A stretch of DNA of 9,785 nucleotides from Actinomycetota bacterium. GTDB lineage: Bacteria; Actinomycetota; Acidimicrobiia; IMCC26256; PALSA-610. The translations under genes and the position numbers were made by a program. The notes under the pieces are model-generated. The model was not told the DNA's origin. It did not search any database and saw only the letters and a program-made list of their open reading frames with translations. Below, one piece after another: positions 6,397 through 9,785 of the stretch; the stretch's first letter is position 1; every line of letters begins with the position of its first letter. The stretch covers positions 1-9,785 of the forward strand of contig SXJQ01000322.1 of the NCBI GenBank assembly GCA_005779345.1. The letters are read 5' to 3'.

Positions 6397-7946
6397 CAGT
6401 GCACGAAATGGCGTTCGCCGGTAAACACCATGGCGAGGCCGAGTTCGTCGGCACGTGCGATCACGTCGTCGTCGCGCATCGCGCCGCCGGGCTGGATCAC
6501 CGCGCCGACACCCGCTGCGGCCGCGGCCTCCACACCGTCGGGGAAGGGATAGAACGCGTCGCTCGCACACGCGCCGCCGGCGGCGCGGCCCGCGGCCTTC
6601 TTCGCGGCGATCTCGCCCGACTCCACGCGGTTCTGTTGCCCAGCGCCGATCCCGACCGCGACACGATCCTTCACGAGCACGATCGCGTTGCTCTTCACGT
6701 GGCCGACGAGCCGCCAGGCGATCTCGAGGTCCCGCCACTGCGCGTCGGTCGGCGTGGCCTTCGTGACGACCTTCCACGTGTCGCGGGTCGCTGCGAAGTG
6801 GTGCGCGTCCTGTACCAGGAACCCGCCGGAGATCTGCCGGAAATCGAGATCGGTCGCGCCGGGCGGCGACGCCGACAGGAGCCGCGTGTTCTTGCGTTTG
6901 GCGACCAACGCGTCGAGCACCCCCGGCTCGAAGCCCGGCGCGATCACGACATCGGCCTGCGGACCAGCCACCATCCGTTCGACCGTTGCGGCATCGATCG
7001 GTCGGTTCACCGCCACGATCCCGCCGAACGCGGAGCGCTCGTCGCACTCGAGGGCACGTTGGTACGCGGTTGCGAGATCCTCCGCGATGGCCGCGCCACA
7101 CGGGTTCGCGTGTTTGATGATGGCGCACGCCGGCTCGGCCCCGAGGTCGAACGCGAGTCTCCACGCGGCATCGGCGTCGTAGAGGTTGAGATAGCTGAGC
7201 GCGAGGCCGGCGTGTTGGTCGATCGTGTCGAACCAACTCGTCGTGCCGCGCCGCCGATACCGAGCCGCACGCTGGTGGGGGTTCTCGCCGTAGCGCAGCG
7301 CCTCCTCGCTCCGCTGGAGCGGGAGCACGAGGTGTTTCGGCAACGCCTCGTCGGCCTGGAGCCACTGCACGATCGCGGCGTCGTACGCGGCGGTCCGCGC
7401 GAACGCCTCGAGCGCGAGCGCGCGCCGGGTCGGGAGCGAGATCGCTCCGCCGTTGGCTCGCAACTCCTCGAGCAACGACGCGTACTGCTCGACCGCCGTC
7501 ACGATGCTGACGAACGCGTGGTTCTTCGCCGACGCCCGCACCATCGCCGGACCGCCGATGTCGATCGTGTCGATCGAGGGCGCTTCGAGGAACGGATACA
7601 GGTTCGACACGACGAGTTGGAACGGCGCGATGCCGTACTCCGCCATGTCGTCGCGGTGCGACTCGATCGTGGGATCGGCCAACAATCCACCGTGGATCTT
7701 CGGGTGGAGCGTCACGACGCGATGGTCGAGGATCGGCGGCACACCCGTGATGTCGGCGACGTCGATGACCGGGAGGCCGGCCTCGGTCAGCGCCTGCGCC
7801 GTGCTGCGCGACGATACGAGTTCGACGCCGAACTCGTGCAGCCCGCGCGCGAACTCGGCGAGTCCGGTCTTGTCGTACACCGAGAGCAACGCCCGCGTGA
7901 TCCTGACATCGGTGATCTTGTCGTCGGTGGTCGTGTCGTCGGTCAT
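6396..7946 (-). CDS. purH: Bifunctional AICAR formyltransferase / IMP cyclohydrolase
   Basis: 516 residues, full length. It carries out the last two steps of de novo purine synthesis: formylation of AICAR with 10-formyl-THF, and ring closure to IMP. The N-terminal cyclohydrolase (about 15-200) shows ALLSVYDKTGL, TLHPKIHGGLLAD and IDIGGPAMVRASAKNH. The transformylase part shows LRYGENPHQ, the catalytic K278-H279 in KHANPCG, FGGIVAVN, ISGGFLVQ, VKSNAIVLVKD, ASDAFYPFPDGV and ERHFVH at the end. Residues 45-50 read SSRSTA, where most homologues have STGGTA or STGSTA. A polar Thr/Asp tail of about 14 residues precedes the usual start. ATG 7946 overlaps the purN stop by four bases (ATGA), and the stop shares one base with the folD start. 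Confidence 0.97.
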   Translation of the reverse strand: MTDDTTTDDKITDVRITRALLSVYDKTGLAEFARGLHEFGVELVSSRSTAQALTEAGLPVIDVADITGVPPILDHRVVTLHPKIHGGLLADPTIESHRDDMAEYGIAPFQLVVSNLYPFLEAPSIDTIDIGGPAMVRASAKNHAFVSIVTAVEQYASLLEELRANGGAISLPTRRALALEAFARTAAYDAAIVQWLQADEALPKHLVLPLQRSEEALRYGENPHQRAARYRRRGTTSWFDTIDQHAGLALSYLNLYDADAAWRLAFDLGAEPACAIIKHANPCGAAIAEDLATAYQRALECDERSAFGGIVAVNRPIDAATVERMVAGPQADVVIAPGFEPGVLDALVAKRKNTRLLSASPPGATDLDFRQISGGFLVQDAHHFAATRDTWKVVTKATPTDAQWRDLEIAWRLVGHVKSNAIVLVKDRVAVGIGAGQQNRVESGEIAAKKAAGRAAGGACASDAFYPFPDGVEAAAAAGVGAVIQPGGAMRDDDVIARADELGLAMVFTGERHFVH

Positions 7947-8521
7947 GTCGTCGATTTCTCCCTGTCGAGCTCGCGCACCACACGCGCGATCACGTCGGGA
8001 TACAGCCGACGCTCGACCTGTTTGATTCGTTCATGGAGGGTGGCCTCGGTGTCGCCGTCGACGACGACGACCGCCTCCTGGGCGAGGATCGGGCCGTCGT
8101 CGACCTCGAGCGAGGCGAAGTGCACGGTGCAGCCGCTGACCTTGACCCCGGCGGCGAGGGCGTCGCGGACCCCGTGCCAGCCCTTGAAGGCGGGCAGCAA
8201 TGCGGGGTGCGTGTTGAGGATCCGCATCGGGTAGGCCGCGTGGATCGGCTCGGCGAGGATCGTGCCGAACCCGGCCATGACGACGAGATCGATCCCGTGG
8301 CGTTCCAGCACGGCGACGACGTCGCGCGTGTAGGCGAGTCGATCGAACTCGGGCCCGAATTCGGTCCGAACGAGCGACTCGACAGGGATGTCGTGCTCGC
8401 GGGCGACCGCCGTCGCGCCGCAGGGTCGGTCGGCGAGCACCAAGGCGACCGGGATGTCGCCCCGAGCGATCATCGCCCGCAGGATCGTGCCACTTCCCGA
8501 CGCCAGCACACCCACCCGCAC
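7943..8521 (-). CDS. purN: Phosphoribosylglycinamide formyltransferase
   Basis: 192 residues, normal for the family. It transfers the formyl group of 10-formyl-THF to GAR in the third step of de novo purine synthesis. The GAR-binding loop is LASGSGT (6-12). The catalytic triad is N103 and H105 in ILNTHPALLPAFKG and D141 in EVDDGPIL, matching E. coli N106, H108 and D144. The GTG at 8521 is the only start that keeps the N-terminal strand complete. It lacks a Shine-Dalgarno at useful distance (the nearest, GGGGGAG, is over 15 bases away) but has a -10-like TAGCGT at leaderless spacing. It is the first gene of the purN-purH-folD operon, and its stop overlaps the purH start (ATGA). Confidence 0.96.
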   Translation of the reverse strand: MRVGVLASGSGTILRAMIARGDIPVALVLADRPCGATAVAREHDIPVESLVRTEFGPEFDRLAYTRDVVAVLERHGIDLVVMAGFGTILAEPIHAAYPMRILNTHPALLPAFKGWHGVRDALAAGVKVSGCTVHFASLEVDDGPILAQEAVVVVDGDTEATLHERIKQVERRLYPDVIARVVRELDREKSTT

Positions 8522-8527
8522 GTTCCG

Positions 8528-8533
8528 ACGCTA
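8528..8533 (-). promoter_or_regulatory. Putative leaderless promoter -10 element (TAGCGT) of the purN operon
   Basis: On the minus strand TAGCGT (TANNNT) ends exactly at -7 if transcription starts at the G of the purN GTG at 8521. The spacing is the same as for TAGGCT before the molybdoenzyme gene. No -35 box is visible. No purine riboswitch or PurR-like box could be identified. Confidence 0.42.
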
Positions 8534-8625
8534 CCGCTTCTCCCCCGGCGGGAGCCGGTCGGAAACGGCCGTCGGGCCGTGCGGCGCGCCGGACGTCGGG
8601 GCCACGCGGCGCTCCGAGTGTCCAC

Positions 8626-8637
8626 CACCTCGAGGTG
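8626..8637. promoter_or_regulatory. Perfect 12-bp palindrome CACCTCGAGGTG, possible operator
   Basis: It lies in the 162-bp divergent spacer between purN (8521) and the membrane-protein gene (8684). Symmetric sites in such spacers often bind dimeric regulators, but 12 bases is short and GC-rich DNA yields chance palindromes. No regulator gene is nearby. Confidence 0.3.
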
Positions 8638-8640
8638 TTT

Positions 8641-8670
8641 TCGTGGTCGACTGACCGGGTACGACCACGA
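8641..8670. promoter_or_regulatory. Inverted repeat TCGTGGTCG / CGACCACGA, 12-base spacer, before the membrane gene
   Basis: The 9-bp arms at 8641-8649 and 8662-8670 are perfect. The right arm ends two bases before the Shine-Dalgarno (GAGGAG, 8673-8678) of the gene at 8684. It could be an operator or, in RNA, a leader hairpin beside the ribosome-binding site. No promoter hexamers are convincing here. Confidence 0.35.
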
Positions 8671-8683
8671 TCGAGGAGATCTC

Positions 8684-9088
8684 ATGGACACACCGACCAC
8701 GCCTGCTGCGCGGCCCGCCCCGAGCCCCGCCGAGATCGCGCTGCTCGCCGGGGGCGCCGTCGTCGTCGTCGGGTCGTTCCTCGATTTCGGCGGCACCACC
8801 AATGCCTGGGGTTCGGGGAGCTTCCCGATCGCGACATTGCTCCCCTTGTACGCGCTCCTCGTCGCGGTCCCGTTGGCGTTGACGATGTTCGCGAAGGCGA
8901 CCCTCCCCGCTGAGGTGCTCGGCCTCTCCTGGCCCCAGTGGCGGGTCGGGCTCGCCGCGATGAATGCCCTCATGGCAATCGGTTGGCTGTTGGTCGGCGA
9001 CCTCGAGATCGGCTTCTGGCTGATGGCACTCGGGATCGCGGCCCAGGCCTACGGCGCGATCGCCGCGCCGACTGCCTCCTCCCACTGA
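8684..9088 (+). CDS. Four-helix membrane protein of unknown function (paralogue 1)
   Basis: 134 residues from ATG 8684, with Shine-Dalgarno GAGGAG five bases upstream. After a Pro/Ala-rich N-tail come four likely membrane helices: IALLAGGAVVVVGSFLDF (about 18-35), IATLLPLYALLVAVPLALTMF (47-67), a third in VGLAAMNALMAIGWLLVGD, and WLMALGIAAQAYGAIAA. The stretch ATLPAEVLGLSWPQW between helices 2 and 3 is matched by TTLPDRILGLGWLQI in the next gene, and GSFLDF by GSFLPF, so the two are paralogues. There are no catalytic or metal motifs. I do not recognise the family. The gene is divergent from purN. Confidence 0.82.
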   Translation: MDTPTTPAARPAPSPAEIALLAGGAVVVVGSFLDFGGTTNAWGSGSFPIATLLPLYALLVAVPLALTMFAKATLPAEVLGLSWPQWRVGLAAMNALMAIGWLLVGDLEIGFWLMALGIAAQAYGAIAAPTASSH

Positions 9089-9109
9089 TCGGCCCCTCCC
9101 ACTGATCGG
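9078..9109 (+). repeat. 15-bp direct repeat across the stop of paralogue 1
   Basis: CCTCCCACTGATCGG occurs at 9078-9092 and 9095-9109, offset 17. The first copy contains the TGA stop of the upstream gene. The second runs into the GGAG Shine-Dalgarno of the downstream gene. It looks like a small slippage duplication in the spacer. Confidence 0.8.
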
Positions 9110-9115
9110 AGCACC

Positions 9116-9580
9116 ATGGACACCGCAAAGCTCACCCCGGCCCGCATCGTCATCCTCGCCGCGGGCGCCCTCACCCTCGTCGGTTCGTTCCTCCCGTTCT
9201 GGAAGTGGGACTACGGCAACTTCAGCGGATTCGGCGGGGGCGGATCCGTGTCGTTCTCGGCGTGGAGCGGCGACGCCCTGTTCGCGATCTCGATCGTGCC
9301 GATGCTGCTCGGGCTGGTCATGGCCCTCCAGGTCGCGCTCAGCGCCTTCACCGCGACGACGCTGCCCGACCGAATCCTCGGGCTCGGCTGGCTCCAGATC
9401 CACCTCGTGTGCGGCCTCACCGCGGCCCTCATGATGATCGCCTTCCTGATTCAGGACACCGGTGCCGATCGGGGCATCGGCATGATCCTGATGCTCCTCG
9501 GCGGCATCGGTCTGGCGGTCGGCGCGGTACTGCTCGGTCGCGAACCGCAGGCAGCAGCCGGAACGACGGCGTCGGCCTAG
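9116..9580 (+). CDS. Four-helix membrane protein of unknown function (paralogue 2)
   Basis: 154 residues from ATG 9116, with GGAG four bases upstream. It has the same plan as the gene before it: helix 1 IVILAAGALTLVGSFLPF, then a longer Gly/Ser-rich loop (SGFGGGGSVSFSAWSGD) likely outside the cell, helix 2 ISIVPMLLGLVMALQVALSAF, a conserved inter-helix TLPDRILGLGW, helix 3 VCGLTAALMMIAFLI, helix 4 IGMILMLLGGIGLAVGAVLL, and an Ala/Thr-rich tail. Both proteins begin with MDT. The 27-base gap suggests co-transcription. There are no motifs giving a function; it is probably an integral membrane protein of the plasma membrane. Confidence 0.82.
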   Translation: MDTAKLTPARIVILAAGALTLVGSFLPFWKWDYGNFSGFGGGGSVSFSAWSGDALFAISIVPMLLGLVMALQVALSAFTATTLPDRILGLGWLQIHLVCGLTAALMMIAFLIQDTGADRGIGMILMLLGGIGLAVGAVLLGREPQAAAGTTASA

Positions 9581-9598
9581 CGCGGACGCGGACGCGGC
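9581..9598 (+). repeat. Three hexamer repeats CGCGGA/CGCGGA/CGCGGC
   Basis: Tandem hexamers begin immediately after the TAG of paralogue 2 and fill most of the 25-base gap to the next gene. It is probably simple-sequence slippage, with no function inferred. Confidence 0.6.
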
Positions 9599-9605
9599 GA
9601 GGTTC

Positions 9606-9785
9606 ATGACCGACGTCTCGACCTCGGACCCCGAGCCGTCGGCCGACTCCTGGCCCGGCGAACGTGAGCTTCCCTGGCTGGGGACGTGCCTGGCGGGCGC
9701 GGGCGGGCTGCTCGTCGCGTTCGGCGTCGCCGTCCTCGGTTGGGAATGGGCGACGACCGGCGACGGCTACCAGCGTTGGCCCGGG
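9606..9785 (+). CDS. Putative membrane protein, C-terminus beyond window edge
   Basis: 60 codons are open from ATG 9606 to the edge with no stop. An acidic, Ser/Pro-rich N-tail (MTDVSTSDPEPSADSWPGE) is followed by one membrane helix, WLGTCLAGAGGLLVAFGVAVLGW, and then a polar segment. GAGG stands three bases before the ATG, a short spacing. It lies 25 bases after paralogue 2 in the same direction, so it is probably in the same operon. Helix 1 resembles those of the two upstream paralogues in length and position, but too little is visible to call it a third copy. Confidence 0.65.
   Translation, partial: MTDVSTSDPEPSADSWPGERELPWLGTCLAGAGGLLVAFGVAVLGWEWATTGDGYQRWPG

Noticed and set aside
6399..8234. 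A 611-codon plus-strand open frame antisense to purH and purN
   Set aside because: It is the complement frame of conserved purine genes and shows no domain; it is a GC-skew artefact.
8531..9607. A 358-codon minus-strand open frame opposite the membrane genes, with His/Glu/Arg-rich product
   Set aside because: The plus strand has good ribosome-binding sites, clear membrane helices and paralogous conservation. The minus product is polar low complexity.
1..9785. CRISPR arrays, tRNA or rRNA genes, insertion sequences, toxin-antitoxin pairs or phage genes
   Set aside because: None was seen. The only repeats are the short ones listed, and the spacers are too small for hidden arrays or elements.

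Overview
This is a dense, high-GC window (about 70 % by eye) with strong G/C third positions, as expected of an actinomycete. The PurH, FolD and PurN sequences look actinobacterial. An Acidimicrobiia-like (Ilumatobacter-type) source is my best guess, but the sequence alone does not prove it. Two genes appear to start leaderless, which also fits an actinomycete. No mobile element, CRISPR array, tRNA or rRNA is visible.

Layout. At 1-1629 (minus) lies the N-terminal three quarters of a cytoplasmic molybdopterin oxidoreductase, cut by the window edge. A perfect 19-bp hairpin at 1691-1737 separates it from an aminoglycoside-phosphotransferase-fold kinase (1751-2683, minus). Divergent from that kinase is a CxxCxxCC cysteine-cluster (YkgJ-type) protein (2745-3428, plus). 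Its stop overlaps, tail to tail, the stop of malate dehydrogenase (mdh, 3421-4407, minus).

The core of the window is one minus-strand operon read from 8521 down to 3421: purN, purH, folD, a small proline-rich zinc-ribbon membrane protein, a protein with a C-terminal J-domain, and mdh. The first four are chained by overlapping stop and start codons (ATGA, TGATG, GTGA). PurN and PurH are the two 10-formyl-tetrahydrofolate-dependent steps of purine synthesis, and FolD makes that cofactor, so the first three genes form one metabolic unit. The zinc-ribbon and J-domain proteins are of unknown function, and their tie to purine or folate metabolism is only positional.

Divergent from purN, after a 162-bp spacer with two inverted repeats, are three plus-strand membrane-protein genes (8684-9088, 9116-9580, and 9606 to the edge). 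The first two are clearly tandem paralogues of unknown function.

Most of the window is ordinary housekeeping sequence. I see no convincing new system. The parts most worth a second look are the two uncharacterised proteins locked into the purine operon, the tandem membrane paralogues, the leaderless start architecture, and several unusual residues in PurH and FolD.
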